NCBI GenBank assembly: GCA_904502055.1
Contig: CAJGDZ010000008.1
Coordinates: forward strand, 1 to 25,866
DNA: 25,866 nucleotides
Source of the DNA: an uncultured Clostridia bacterium
Lineage (GTDB): Bacteria; Bacillota; Clostridia; Oscillospirales; CAG-272
Direction of reading: 5' to 3'
Positions 15,111 through 23,531 of the stretch are shown here, one piece after another. Within the stretch, counting starts at the first letter, position 1. Every line of letters begins with the position of its first letter. The notes beneath the pieces are model-generated. The model had not been told where the DNA came from. It saw only the letters and a program-made list of their open reading frames with translations, and did not search any database. Both the position numbers and the translations under genes were made by a program.

Positions 15111-16397
15111 TTATTCAGATAACAGCTTTTCCACAGCCGCAAGCTTGACACAAACGGTAAGGACCATCATCGCCAAGCGCAGATTTTCATCGGACGGATA
15201 CGTGGGGGCAATGCGGATGTTGTGATCGCGAAGATCGTTTCCGTAGGGATAGGTCGCGCCAACAGTAGTAAGCCTTACACCGGCATCAAGTGCCAGCTCA
15301 TACGCTCTTCTTGCACAGCCGTCCATCGTATAAAGACTAACGAAATAGCCGCCCTTGGGGTTGGTCCAGGTGGCCGCGCCGCTGTCCCCGATCTCACGCT
15401 CCAAAATGTCAAGCACGATCTCGAATTTGGGACGGATCAGGTCGGCAAGCACCATCATATGCTTGTGAATGTTGTCGGCATTCTTGAAATATTTGACGTG
15501 GCGGATCTGGTTGATCTTATCGTAGCCAATGGTCTGCACGCCCATGATCGGCTTGACCTGGGCAAGGTTTTCCAAAGACGCCGCAAAAATGGCCACGCCC
15601 GAACCCGGGAAGGAGATTTTGGAGGTCGAGGCAAAGTAGAACACGCGGTTCTCGGTGCCGTATTTCTTACACTCCTTGAAAATATCCAGCAGCGTGTCGC
15701 GGTCATCCTCGTAAAGATCGTGGATGACGTAAGCGTTGTCCCAGAAAATTCGGAAGTCGGGCGCGGCAGTCTTCATCGAGGCCAGGCGCGTCACCGTCTC
15801 ATCCGAATAGGTCACGCCGTCAGGATTGGAATACTTCGGGCAGCACCACATACCGCGGATGCTCGCGTCGGCCGCACAAAGAGCCTCCACCGCTTCCATA
15901 TCGGGGCCGGTAGGTGTCATATCCACCGTGATCATTTCAATGCCCAGCGATTCGCAAATCGCAAAATGGCGGTCATATCCGGGGGACGGACAAACGAACT
16001 TGATCTTTTTCTCACGGCACCACGGACGCTCGCTTCCCACAACGCCGTAAAGCATAGCACGTGCGACCGCATCGTACATAAGGTTAAGCGAGGAATTTCC
16101 TGCCACAAAAAGATTGTCCTCGGGAATGTCCAAAAGCTCGGAAAACAGCTTCTTAGCCTCGGGCACACCGTCGAGAAGTCCGTAATTTCTATAGTCGATC
16201 CCGCCCTCTGTCGAGCGGCAATCCTCATTTTTGGAAATGCAGTCCAGCATCCCCGTCATAAGATCCAGCTGCTTGTAGCCGGGCTTGCCGCGCGAAAGGT
16301 CAAGCGAAAGGCCCTTTTGACAATAGGCCTCATATTCGGCACACAGTTTTTCCTTCTGCTCGAGCAACTCCTGCTTGCTCATCAAAGAATAATTCAT
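15111..16397 (-). CDS. PLP-dependent aminotransferase, aspartate aminotransferase subgroup Ic-like
   Basis: A 428-residue fold-type I aminotransferase. Recognisable elements are [16 protein letters not shown] near the N-terminus, [56 protein letters not shown] (PLP-binding Asp and Tyr) and [13 protein letters not shown], where K260 is the PLP lysine. The sequence style (DLSRGKP start, Asn-Pro-Asp-Gly-Val) matches the atypical bacterial aspartate aminotransferases of subgroup Ic rather than AspC. It would interconvert aspartate/2-oxoglutarate and oxaloacetate/glutamate in the cytosol. AAAGGAG lies upstream of the start, and a good minus-strand promoter is listed separately. Exact substrate is inferred. 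Confidence 0.85.
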   Translation of the reverse strand: MNYSLMSKQELLEQKEKLCAEYEAYCQKGLSLDLSRGKPGYKQLDLMTGMLDCISKNEDCRSTEGGIDYRNYGLLDGVPEAKKLFSELLDIPEDNLFVAGNSSLNLMYDAVARAMLYGVVGSERPWCREKKIKFVCPSPGYDRHFAICESLGIEMITVDMTPTGPDMEAVEALCAADASIRGMWCCPKYSNPDGVTYSDETVTRLASMKTAAPDFRIFWDNAYVIHDLYEDDRDTLLDIFKECKKYGTENRVFYFASTSKISFPGSGVAIFAASLENLAQVKPIMGVQTIGYDKINQIRHVKYFKNADNIHKHMMVLADLIRPKFEIVLDILEREIGDSGAATWTNPKGGYFVSLYTMDGCARRAYELALDAGVRLTTVGATYPYGNDLRDHNIRIAPTYPSDENLRLAMMVLTVCVKLAAVEKLLSE

Positions 16398-16441
16398 GAA
16401 AAGCTCCTTTGAATTTCGTCAGATAAAACAACAACGCGATC

Positions 16442-16470
16442 ATTATACCACACTCTACCCAAAAAAGCAA
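16442..16470 (-). promoter_or_regulatory. Promoter of the aminotransferase gene
   Basis: On the minus strand: TTGCTT (complement of 16465-16470), 17-bp spacer, TATAAT (complement of 16442-16447), 45 bp upstream of the start codon. Perfect -10 and optimal spacing for a housekeeping sigma factor. Confidence 0.8.
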
Positions 16471-16503
16471 GAGGTAATTTAAAATTCTGCAAAAATAACC
16501 GAA

Positions 16504-18879
16504 TTATTTTGATTTTTCCCAGAATTTTCGGGCTATTTCTGCAAGAGAGGCGGGATTTCCTGCATATTTGAGGTGTTCCCAGTGCTTAGGAAACAGCTTT
16601 TGATAGGTCGGCGTTCCGTATCGGTCGTCAATGAGGACCACGATGCCCTTGTCCTCCTCACGGCGAATGACACGCCCCGCCGCCTGCAAGACATTGTTCA
16701 TGCCCGCGTAAGTGTAGGCATAGGCAAAGCCGTCGTCATAGCGATTCTGGAAGTAATCACGCATAATATTTCGCTCGCTGGAAAGCCCCGGCAAGCCGGT
16801 ACCCAGAATGATGCTTCCGATCAGGCGGCTTCCCGGCAGATCCACGCCCTCGGAAAAGCTGCCGCCCAGCACGCAAAAGCCAATACGCATCTTGCCACTG
16901 TCCTCCGGGAAGGAGGCGAGGAATGCTTCCTTCTCTGCGAGATTCATTCCTTTTTTCTGCACAATCGTGCATACGTCGGGATACTTCTTCACAAAGGCCT
17001 CGTGCACCTTTTCCAGATAGCTGTAGGATGGGAAATATACCATATAATTCCCCCGCTTGGCCGAGACCGCGGCGGCAATATAGGTGGCCGCCTTTTTGTA
17101 GGTCTTGTCACGATCCTCAAAGCGCGTACTCAGACTATCCACCGCTGCCACACACAAATTTTCCGCCTCATACGGAGAGGAGAGTTCCAAAAACACCGAG
17201 CTCTTATCCCCACCCAACAAGTCGGAAAAATAGGAGATCGGCGTCAGCGTTGCCGAGAACAGCACCGAGGAGCGCCCCGTATCCAGCATCTCACCCACCA
17301 CCTCGGACGGGTCGATGCAGATCAGCGAAATTCTCGTCTCATCCGCTTGCTCTTCAATATAGGTAATGAATTTTTCATCGTAGCGCGCAAGGATGGCCGT
17401 ATACCTTTGCATCTCGCGCGAAAAATCGTTTACAAGATCGTAGAGCGGATTCTCGCGATTTGCGCGAAGCCACGCCACAAGCTTTTCGTAAAGCCGGGTG
17501 ACCTCGGCATCAAAGTGCTCGGCTCGCGCCTGCCCGATGTAGTAGCCCACGCTCTTGCCGTTTTCCAAGGTTCGACGGTTTTCGTGACACAACTCGGAAA
17601 GAGTTCCGACCGCCGCCGCAAGCGGCGCAAGGGCTCTGCTAAGAATTTCATTTTCTGCCTTTACCGTATCATACATAGCCTCGATACGCGAGCGCGAAAA
17701 GGTCGCGGTAAACATACCGCGTGCGCGATCAACCAGGTTATGCGCCTCATCAAGCAGAAATACGTATTCCCCAAAGCGGCCGTCCGAGCAGAAATATCGC
17801 TTCAGGCGCACGATGGGATCAAACAGATAATTATAGTCACAAATAATGATATCGCAATATTCCGAAAGAGAAAGCGAAAGCTCATACGGACACACGCGGT
17901 GCTTCGCAGCCGTCTCGCGGATCACCGCGGCATAGTAGCCGTTCTGCTTGGCGAGAAGCTCACGGACTGCCTCCTGCATACGAGGCTGATCTCCTCTGAG
18001 ATAAGAACAGTCGCGCTCGTTGCAGTACTTGCCGCTTCCCCGGTTACCGTGGCACATTCCCTCCTTGGCACCAAGCACGATCGTGCGAAGACAAGCTCCC
18101 GACTCGAACAGCTTGCCTGCCGTCTGGTAGGCCTCCAGTGAGGTGCTGGTTTTGGCGGTCAAATAAAAAATCTTGTCGCAAAGTCCCTCGCCAAATGCAC
18201 GGACGGCGGGATACAACGCCGACACGGTTTTTCCGATGCCCGTAGGCGCGCAGGCAAAAAGCTTTTTCCCCTTACGCATCACCGCCATGGCGCGGCGGAT
18301 CATCTCCTCCTGACCTTCGCGGATCTCGGCGTACGGAAACGGAGCGCTTGCGGCGCTCGGGCGTATCTTCTGCTCACGCTCAATCAGCATATTCACGCGG
18401 AACGCGAGCAAGGAAAGCAGCGTTTGCGCCGTTCCCTCCAAAGCCTCGTAGGGCTCTTTTTTTATCACGGTCCTGATCTCGGCGTCCGTACGACTGACAA
18501 GAATCAAGCGTACGGTGATCTCCCGCGCGCCCTCGCGCTTGGCCAAAAGGAAGGCCAGAAGCTGTGAAAGCACCTTCCATTCTCGCTTGCCGCCACTGCG
18601 AAGCTCCTTGGGATCGGCCAAGCGGATCACGTCAACGCCCCACGTTCCGTTCTCACGGAAAATGCCGTCTGCAGTGCCAAAAAGCTCAAAAGCGGCACTG
18701 CAGGTCTGCACCGTCTCGCGCAGATCCGCGCCGCAAATATAGTCCAAAGGGAAAAGATCGCTTGCGTTTTTATACAAGCTCCCGTCAGGCAACTCGCCCA
18801 ACGGAGAGCCCCCTCCCGCAAGCTCAATAAGCTCGGATAAGGAGAATTCTGCCGTATGATCCAGTGTGCGGTATTTCAT
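16504..18879 (-). CDS. XPD/DinG-type ATP-dependent DNA helicase (COG1199-like)
   Basis: A 791-residue superfamily 2 helicase. Walker A is CAPTGIGKT (K217) and the Walker B box reads LLDEAHNL (DEAH at 377-380); late motifs are LGGSFSEGVDLPG and AAGRVIRREEDKG. Between motifs Ia and II sit cysteines in the arrangement GMC, YCNERDC and VCPYE, matching the four ligands of the XPD/DinG iron-sulfur cluster, so 5'-3' unwinding for repair is the likely role. About 190 residues before Walker A (including TWGVDVIRL and REITVRLILVS) may be a PD-(D/E)xK-like domain, seen in related Clostridia helicases; I could not assign catalytic residues with certainty. AAAGGAG precedes the start. Confidence 0.88.
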   Translation of the reverse strand: MKYRTLDHTAEFSLSELIELAGGGSPLGELPDGSLYKNASDLFPLDYICGADLRETVQTCSAAFELFGTADGIFRENGTWGVDVIRLADPKELRSGGKREWKVLSQLLAFLLAKREGAREITVRLILVSRTDAEIRTVIKKEPYEALEGTAQTLLSLLAFRVNMLIEREQKIRPSAASAPFPYAEIREGQEEMIRRAMAVMRKGKKLFACAPTGIGKTVSALYPAVRAFGEGLCDKIFYLTAKTSTSLEAYQTAGKLFESGACLRTIVLGAKEGMCHGNRGSGKYCNERDCSYLRGDQPRMQEAVRELLAKQNGYYAAVIRETAAKHRVCPYELSLSLSEYCDIIICDYNYLFDPIVRLKRYFCSDGRFGEYVFLLDEAHNLVDRARGMFTATFSRSRIEAMYDTVKAENEILSRALAPLAAAVGTLSELCHENRRTLENGKSVGYYIGQARAEHFDAEVTRLYEKLVAWLRANRENPLYDLVNDFSREMQRYTAILARYDEKFITYIEEQADETRISLICIDPSEVVGEMLDTGRSSVLFSATLTPISYFSDLLGGDKSSVFLELSSPYEAENLCVAAVDSLSTRFEDRDKTYKKAATYIAAAVSAKRGNYMVYFPSYSYLEKVHEAFVKKYPDVCTIVQKKGMNLAEKEAFLASFPEDSGKMRIGFCVLGGSFSEGVDLPGSRLIGSIILGTGLPGLSSERNIMRDYFQNRYDDGFAYAYTYAGMNNVLQAAGRVIRREEDKGIVVLIDDRYGTPTYQKLFPKHWEHLKYAGNPASLAEIARKFWEKSK

Positions 18880-18908
18880 AGCCTTCTCCTTTCCCTGTAT
18901 TTATATCC

Positions 18909-18937
18909 AGTATATCATGAAATCCCCTTTTCGTCAA
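18909..18937 (-). promoter_or_regulatory. Promoter of the helicase gene
   Basis: Minus strand: TTGACG (complement of 18932-18937), 17-bp spacer, TATACT (complement of 18909-18914), about 30 bp upstream of the start codon. It gives a very short leader containing the AAAGGAG site. Confidence 0.8.
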
Positions 18938-18979
18938 TGAGAAAGCCGTATTTTTGCCTTTTTTTCCAACATTTGAGGG

Positions 18980-19008
18980 GTTACATTTTACGAAAAAATG
19001 ACTATAAT
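18980..19008 (+). promoter_or_regulatory. Promoter of the MecA-like gene
   Basis: TATAAT at 19003-19008 is a perfect -10. The -35 is weak: GTTACA (18980-18985) with 17-bp spacing or TTACAT (18981-18986) with 16. A leader of about 55 nt leads to AAAAGGAGG before the start at 19073. It is back to back with the helicase promoter. Confidence 0.65.
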
Positions 19009-19072
19009 GTTAAGGTGACGATCGATATACGAAACCCGGGATAAAACATCATTCCGAAAAGGAGGAAACCTC

Positions 19073-19702
19073 ATGGAACTTATCCGCATCAGTTCGAGCA
19101 AGCTCAAGATCATGCTGACGGGCGAAGACATGAAGAAATATGCGCTTGATGCCGAGAGCGCAGACTATGACAATACCGCCACCAGACGCGCCTTCTGGAG
19201 CATTTTGGATGACGTAAAAAACCAAAGCGGCTTCAATGCCGCGAGCGACCGCATTTTCATTCAGCTCTACCCCGCCAAGGACGGCGGGTGCGAGATGTTT
19301 GTTACCAAAATGGGGCTTTTGTGCGCCACAGAGGACGAGAAAAAGGAATCAGCCCGTCCGAAGAGCAAAATGCCGAAAACGCTGATCGACAAGCCGCACG
19401 ACGGCGGACGTGAGCGAATCGGCTCCTATGTATTTGACGAGCTCTCCTCGCTCCTTGGAGTCTGCCGACAGCTCTCTGCCCGCAAATGGCGCGGCAAAAG
19501 CGAGGCCTACCGCGGACGCGACGGCAGATGCTATCTCATTCTCAGCGAACGCACGCACGATATGTCCGCCACACTTGACCGTCTTTCCTTTATCAGTGAA
19601 TTCGGAAAAAGCGAAAACAGCGAAACCGTCCGTCTTTACATACGCGAGCACGGCGAGTGCATCTGCGCACGGGACGCGGTGCAGACGCTCGGTGTACTTT
19701 AA
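19073..19702 (+). CDS. mecA: MecA-like ClpC adaptor protein
   Basis: A 209-residue cytosolic protein. The N-terminal domain (MELIRISSSKLKIMLTGEDM) and the following RRAFWSILDDVKNQSGF, then FIQLYPAKDGGCEMFVTK, match the MecA/YpbH adaptor family, in which the N-domain selects substrates. After a charged linker (about 86-110) the C-terminal domain (FDELSSLLGVCRQL, YLILSERTHDMSATL, EFGKSENSETVRLYIREHG) is the part that docks on ClpC. In Bacillus, MecA delivers ComK and other proteins to ClpCP. The gene has AAAAGGAGG upstream and its own promoter. Family call is good; the target in this organism is unknown. Confidence 0.85.
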   Translation: MELIRISSSKLKIMLTGEDMKKYALDAESADYDNTATRRAFWSILDDVKNQSGFNAASDRIFIQLYPAKDGGCEMFVTKMGLLCATEDEKKESARPKSKMPKTLIDKPHDGGRERIGSYVFDELSSLLGVCRQLSARKWRGKSEAYRGRDGRCYLILSERTHDMSATLDRLSFISEFGKSENSETVRLYIREHGECICARDAVQTLGVL

Positions 19703-19705
19703 CTC

Positions 19706-19734
19706 TTGCAAAAGCCAAAAAAATGTGATATAAT
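19706..19734 (+). promoter_or_regulatory. Promoter of the uracil-DNA glycosylase gene
   Basis: TTGCAA (19706-19711), 17-bp spacer, TATAAT (19729-19734) preceded by TGA, an extended -10. It starts three bases after the mecA stop codon and gives a leader of about 25 nt with GGAGG. Confidence 0.82.
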
Positions 19735-19764
19735 AGAATATATCTTTCGGCTTTTGGAGGAATT

Positions 19765-20334
19765 ATGGAACAGAACGGAACCTTGGAGGAGCTATACGCG
19801 CGCTGCAAAGCGTGTGACAAATGCCAGCTTGGCGCAACCAAAACCAACTGCGTATTCGGCGTGGGAAACCCGAATGCCGACCTTATGTTTGTGGGCGAAG
19901 CCCCCGGTGAGCAGGAGGATCTGAGCGGCACCCCCTTTGTGGGACGCGCGGGTCAGCTTTTCGACCGTTTTCTTTACGCCGTCGGCATCGACCGCTCGGA
20001 GGTCTACATCGCCAACATTCTCAAGTGCCGTCCGCCCAAAAACCGCGATCCGCTCCCCGAGGAGGAGGACGCTTGCCTGGACTACCTCCGCGAGCAGGTT
20101 CGGATCATCAAGCCAAAGCTGATCGTCTGCCTTGGCAGGATTTCGGCCATGCGCCTCATCTCGCCCGATTTCCGCATCACACGCGATCACGGCAAGTGGT
20201 TTGACAAGGGGGCCTTTTCCATGTGCGCGGTCTACCACCCCTCCTACCTTCTCCGTTCCCCGAGCAAAAAAGAGGAAATGCTGGTGGATATGAAGCAGAT
20301 CAAGGCCAAATATGACGAGATCAAAAACCAATAA
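19765..20334 (+). CDS. Family 4 uracil-DNA glycosylase (4Fe-4S)
   Basis: A 189-residue base-excision-repair enzyme that removes uracil from DNA. The four cluster ligands follow the family 4 spacing: C17-x2-C20 near the N-terminus and C88-x15-C104. Catalytic and binding motifs are FVGEAPGEQEDLSGTPFVGRAG (motif A region, here given as two adjoining parts GEAPGEQED and PFVGRAG), ILKCRPPKNRDP and the C-terminal VYHPSYLLR with the conserved His. GGAGG lies seven bases before the ATG. Length is normal for the family. It shares a terminator with the convergent SpoVAF gene. Confidence 0.93.
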   Translation: MEQNGTLEELYARCKACDKCQLGATKTNCVFGVGNPNADLMFVGEAPGEQEDLSGTPFVGRAGQLFDRFLYAVGIDRSEVYIANILKCRPPKNRDPLPEEEDACLDYLREQVRIIKPKLIVCLGRISAMRLISPDFRITRDHGKWFDKGAFSMCAVYHPSYLLRSPSKKEEMLVDMKQIKAKYDEIKNQ

Positions 20335-20337
20335 AAG

Positions 20338-20371
20338 AACGTGGCTGAGTCAATGACTCAGCCACGTTTTT
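20338..20371 (+). terminator. Terminator between convergent UDG and SpoVAF genes
   Basis: A 13-bp perfect stem AACGTGGCTGAGT (20338-20350) with ACTCAGCCACGTT (20356-20368) around CAATG, then TTT and further T-rich sequence. It overlaps neither coding region and is well suited to stop the plus-strand transcript; on the minus strand the following run GTTCTTTTATT is a weaker tail. Confidence 0.88.
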
Positions 20372-21846
20372 CATATATCCTTTTTCTTCACACGGAAGAA
20401 AAGCGCGGCACAGGCCTTGGGATTAAAGGGGATGAGAGGATAGAGATAGCTTCGCGTGCCGAGAACGGTCTTGTTGCTTGCCATCAGAACGACGGCAAGG
20501 AGCGTACCGACGGCAAAGCCCCACACGTTAAAGATGGCGGTGAGAATCAGGATCATCAGGCGCAGGAATTTGAAGGCATAGGCCAGCTCGTAGTTTCTTT
20601 GCGAGAAGTTTGCGATCGAAACAAACGCCATATAGAGTATGACCTCGGGGATCAGCCACCCCACGCTGATGGCAAAGTCACCGAGAATGAGACCGCCCAC
20701 CACCGAAAGCGAGTTGGACAGCATATCGGGCGTGTTCATCGACGCCATACGAAGTCCGTCGATGACAAACTCGGTGAGAAGAAGCTGGGCAATGATGGGG
20801 ATCTTGCCCACCTCCTCGGGGAGCGTAAAGGCCAGCCATTCGGGGACGATCGATGGGTTTTTGATAAACAGAAACCAGATGGGCGTCATAAATAACGTGA
20901 GAAACATAATGACCTGCCTGAGAAGGCGCAAAAAGGTGCCTGTGAGCGGCGGAAAATAGTAGTCACCCGTCTCCTGAACAAAGTCATAAAGCGCGGTGGG
21001 CAGGATCATTACCTCGGGGGAGTTGTCCACGATCAGAAGAATGCTTCCCTCCAGAAGATGCGCGGCGGCGGTGTCGGGGCGCTCGGTGGTTCGCACCTTC
21101 GGGAAGGGGTTGTACCAGCCGCTTTTTACCAGGCACTCGGCAAGCGACTGGTGTCCAAGCGGCAGCGCCTCGGTCTTGATATTCTGCAGCTTGTTCAAAA
21201 TCTTTTCCACGTTTTTCTCGTCGGCGCGCCCCTTCATATAGGAGACAACCACGTCGGTGGCCGACGCGCTCCCCACCGACAGATAGTGCATCGTGAGCGA
21301 GGTGTCGCGAATGCGGCGGCGAATGAGCGCGGTGTTGAAAATGAGCGTTTCCACAAAGCCGTCGCGCGAGCCGAGCATCACGCGGTCATTTTCGGGCTCA
21401 GCGGTCTCGCGTGCGGGATAGGTGCGCGCGTCAATGAGGATCGCGCGCTCGCCAAAGCTGCTCCCGATCATCAGCGCCGCACCCGAAAGCATCATGGTGG
21501 TCATGGTGCGCAGGCTCTCGGTGACCTCGGTCTCCACGTACGGCACGTGCGCGTCAAGAAAATTCTTGGCCGCGTCGGGCGACGGCTTGCCAAGCCCCTT
21601 TAAGGACACCAGATACAGCATCAGCTTGCCCATCACCACGTCCTTGATAAAGCCGTCAATGTAATAAAAGGTCAGCTCGTCATTTCCGATCTTCAGCGGC
21701 TTTTTGATGATGTCAAAATTCTCCTTCACGCGAAAAAGCGCATCCAGCTTTGCCACGTTCGCCGCGTAATCACTACCTAAGCGTTCTTCCAAAACAAACA
21801 CCTCACAATCATACATAGTGTTTGCCTTTTTCCCACTCCTATGCAT
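20371..21846 (-). CDS. spoVAF: SpoVAF-like spore germination protein (GerA family A-subunit type)
   Basis: A protein of up to 491 residues. The N-terminal cytosolic region (about 1-270) carries the GerA-family signature: EPENDRVMLGSRDGFVETL, FNTALIRRRIRD and LTMHYLSVGSASATDVVVSYMKG. Then LIVDNSPEVMILPTALYDFVQ leads into a membrane part with about five helices (around 300-470), ending in a Lys-rich tail. The single-subunit style and LTMHYLSVG wording favour SpoVAF, a spore-membrane protein of the SpoVA/germinant-receptor system, over GerAA of a three-gene receptor. No spoVA or gerB/C partners lie beside it. Start is uncertain: ATG 21846 or ATG 21816 (residue 11), since the nearby AGGAG (minus strand) fits neither perfectly. 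It implies an endospore former. Confidence 0.82.
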   Translation of the reverse strand: MHRSGKKANTMYDCEVFVLEERLGSDYAANVAKLDALFRVKENFDIIKKPLKIGNDELTFYYIDGFIKDVVMGKLMLYLVSLKGLGKPSPDAAKNFLDAHVPYVETEVTESLRTMTTMMLSGAALMIGSSFGERAILIDARTYPARETAEPENDRVMLGSRDGFVETLIFNTALIRRRIRDTSLTMHYLSVGSASATDVVVSYMKGRADEKNVEKILNKLQNIKTEALPLGHQSLAECLVKSGWYNPFPKVRTTERPDTAAAHLLEGSILLIVDNSPEVMILPTALYDFVQETGDYYFPPLTGTFLRLLRQVIMFLTLFMTPIWFLFIKNPSIVPEWLAFTLPEEVGKIPIIAQLLLTEFVIDGLRMASMNTPDMLSNSLSVVGGLILGDFAISVGWLIPEVILYMAFVSIANFSQRNYELAYAFKFLRLMILILTAIFNVWGFAVGTLLAVVLMASNKTVLGTRSYLYPLIPFNPKACAALFFRVKKKDI

Positions 21847-21869
21847 AGATAAAAGTCCAAAAAAAACTG

Positions 21870-21898
21870 TTTACATAGCCCAAAACTTGTGATATAAT
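21870..21898 (+). promoter_or_regulatory. Strong promoter for the lipoprotein leader transcript
   Basis: TTTACA (21870-21875), 17-bp spacer, TATAAT (21893-21898) preceded by TGA (extended -10). This is one of the best sigma-A-type matches in the window. Transcription would start near 21905, about 240 nt before the start codon. Confidence 0.82.
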
Positions 21899-22098
21899 AA
21901 AAAATGCCAAATCAATTGAATATACGTGAATATGCGAGTATGCTATCCTTTTATAAGGGCATCTATACTCTTTTTCGCTCATCAAAAAAGCGGTTACATG
22001 ATTGTGGTTTTGATAAAATGCAAATTCCATTTATGTAACTGCGATATACCCGTGTCACGTAAAAATCGGTTTGGCGACTATCGGAGTTTGCGTTTTTG

Positions 22099-22132
22099 TG
22101 CAGTTGCTTCGGTAGCCGCACTTTTTATTTTT
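22099..22132 (+). terminator. Terminator-like hairpin directly before a ribosome-binding site (possible attenuator)
   Basis: GTGCAGTTGC (22098-22107) pairs with GTAGCCGCAC (22112-22121) around a TTCG tetraloop: eight Watson-Crick or two wobble pairs with one A-C mismatch. It is followed by TTTTTATTTTT and then AGGAGG for the lipoprotein gene. A terminator in this spot would cut off the downstream gene unless the upstream leader refolds. Alternatively it ends a small RNA with leaky read-through. Confidence 0.6.
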
Positions 22133-22143
22133 AGGAGGACATT

Positions 22144-23460
22144 ATGAAAAACAAAATTTTTATTTTTCTGTTGGTTATTCTTGCATTATGGTTGCCTTCA
22201 TGTTCAGAAAATCTCAATGAAGTTTTCAAAAACGATGTCGAATATGACGTTACCAACACGCATTTTGAAGTTGTAGATTTTGAATTGTTAACCATAACAG
22301 GTTTTAATACCAAAACCGGCACCTCTCAAAAATCTTATGTGGTTGAATTCACTTCAAAATGCGATTTACCTTTAACCGAATATTCGATTGATGTTTCGGT
22401 TTATACATCGAACAACAAGCTTTTGTCAAGTGAAACGATTGAGGAAATCCGCCCCATCGATAGCCATGAACATTTTGTTGAAACAGTAGAAGTTCCAAAA
22501 GATCTTGATAACCCCATAAAGACCGTCAAAGTTACATATTCCGGAAAATCCAGTCAAAAACCCTCCTCTACGGCTATCGGAAGCGCAAAAGTAATGGAAT
22601 TTTGCACCGTAACCTTTTACAATGAAAGCACGCCTTTGGCAGAAAAAATTGTTAAAAAGGGCTCCAATGTGGAAGAATGGGATGCTCCTTACAAAAACAA
22701 CTACGTTTTTTCACAATGGTGTTCAGATTCTTCCAAAACTCAAAAATTTAATTTTTCAAGCAAAATATTACAAGACACTAACATCTATGCATCTTATGTG
22801 TTGGATGCTACTAAACTTTTCAACAAGGTACACTCTGAAACAATGAAGAGTGTAGTAACAATATATAACAAAGAGTATGACAAGGACTTTTGGGGAAGAA
22901 TTGAAAATGAAACAACCTGGAACGGTTCCGGTGTAATTCTCAATATTTCCAATGGTTATTGTTATATTCTTACCGCTGATCATATTATAGAAAAAGAAAC
23001 TGGAGATTATCAAAACCTTACGGTCGAGGATTACAGAGGACGCACATATGAAGCTAAAATTTATAAAAAAAATAATGTTCCAGCAACAAGTAGCACATAT
23101 AGATTGGCAATAGTATATTTTAAAGCGCCTCCGTCAGACTTGGAAGTGATACACTTTTCTCAGGATATAAATGTCGGGGATGATATAATAGCAATAGGCT
23201 GGCACAACGGTCAAAAAAATACTGTTTCTCACGGCAACATTTTAAAATATGGAGAGCCACCCAATGGATACAGTAACAAAATTAAGTTTGATGTTATAAC
23301 GCATAATGCAATAGTAACTAGTCTTCATAGTGGCGGACCACTGTTAAATTCAGACTTAAATTTAATCGGTTTACAGATTACCAATGTATATTCAACAAAT
23401 GAAGGAATTGCAATCCCCACGTCAAAAATTTGGGAGTTTTGGGAGCTCTACACTCAATAA
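22144..23460 (+). CDS. AT-rich lipoprotein with InlB-type repeat and trypsin-like (possibly inactive) domain
   Basis: A 438-residue predicted lipoprotein: signal peptide ending LPSC, C20 lipidated. Residues about 30-145 form a beta-rich domain I do not recognise. About 155-220 is a Listeria-Bacteroides / InlB B-repeat-like module (VTFYNES, then VKKGSNVEEWDAP, YVFSQWCSD, TNIYASY). About 235-435 is a trypsin/HtrA-like fold with GSGVIL, LTADHII (H280) and LHSGGPLL (S396). Where DLAV normally supplies the catalytic Asp, the sequence reads YRLAIVYF (R320), so the triad looks incomplete. There is no PDZ domain. AGGAGG lies nine bases before the ATG. Base composition is far more AT-rich (about 35-40% GC by eye) than its neighbours, suggesting acquisition from elsewhere. 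Surface location is likely; substrate or partner unknown. Confidence 0.75.
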   Translation: MKNKIFIFLLVILALWLPSCSENLNEVFKNDVEYDVTNTHFEVVDFELLTITGFNTKTGTSQKSYVVEFTSKCDLPLTEYSIDVSVYTSNNKLLSSETIEEIRPIDSHEHFVETVEVPKDLDNPIKTVKVTYSGKSSQKPSSTAIGSAKVMEFCTVTFYNESTPLAEKIVKKGSNVEEWDAPYKNNYVFSQWCSDSSKTQKFNFSSKILQDTNIYASYVLDATKLFNKVHSETMKSVVTIYNKEYDKDFWGRIENETTWNGSGVILNISNGYCYILTADHIIEKETGDYQNLTVEDYRGRTYEAKIYKKNNVPATSSTYRLAIVYFKAPPSDLEVIHFSQDINVGDDIIAIGWHNGQKNTVSHGNILKYGEPPNGYSNKIKFDVITHNAIVTSLHSGGPLLNSDLNLIGLQITNVYSTNEGIAIPTSKIWEFWELYTQ

Positions 23461-23494
23461 AAAGTGCGTCGTATCGGATAGCAACAATCATTAT

Positions 23495-23524
23495 AAAAAG
23501 GCAGAGATGTTTCTCTGCCTTTTT
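23495..23524 (+). terminator. Bidirectional terminator between lipoprotein and pyrI
   Basis: A 13-bp stem AAAAAGGCAGAGA (23495-23507) with TCTCTGCCTTTTT (23512-23524) and a TGTT loop. A- and T-tracts on both sides make it usable from either strand. It lies between two convergent stop codons. Confidence 0.92.
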
Positions 23525-23531
23525 ATGATTT

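Larger units (their letters stand above)
21847..22143 (+). other. Intergenic region with promoter and long structured leader
   Basis: About 300 bp between the divergent SpoVAF and lipoprotein genes. From a plus-strand promoter (listed separately) a leader of about 240 nt would be made before the lipoprotein start. Inverted repeats in order: GAGTAT (21936-21941) with ATACTC (21965-21970), enclosing CCTT/AAGG and followed by TTTTT; a 10-bp stem GCGGTTACAT (21990-21999) with ATGTAACTGC (22033-22042); CGATA (22042-22046) with TATCG (22079-22083); and a final UUCG hairpin. I do not recognise a known riboswitch, 6S, SRP or tmRNA in it. No clear promoter for the minus-strand SpoVAF gene was found. 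Confidence 0.55.

Noticed and set aside
15222..16412. 396-codon plus-strand open frame opposite the aminotransferase
   Set aside because: The minus-strand protein has the full set of PLP motifs and good promoter and terminator; the plus frame has neither.
16481..16528. 9-bp inverted repeat AAAATTCTG / CAGAATTTT at the end of the helicase gene as a terminator
   Set aside because: AT-rich stem with a 30-nt loop, half inside the coding region and without a T-run on the minus strand; not convincing.
16573..18141. 522-codon plus-strand open frame opposite the helicase
   Set aside because: Basic, low-complexity composition and no ribosome-binding site; the helicase motifs on the other strand are unambiguous.
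22040..22125. c-di-GMP-I riboswitch in the lipoprotein leader (GTGTCACG and GGTTTGGCG looked suggestive)
   Set aside because: The conserved core elements and the paired P2/P3 tetraloop and receptor are not present; the resemblance is limited to short words.
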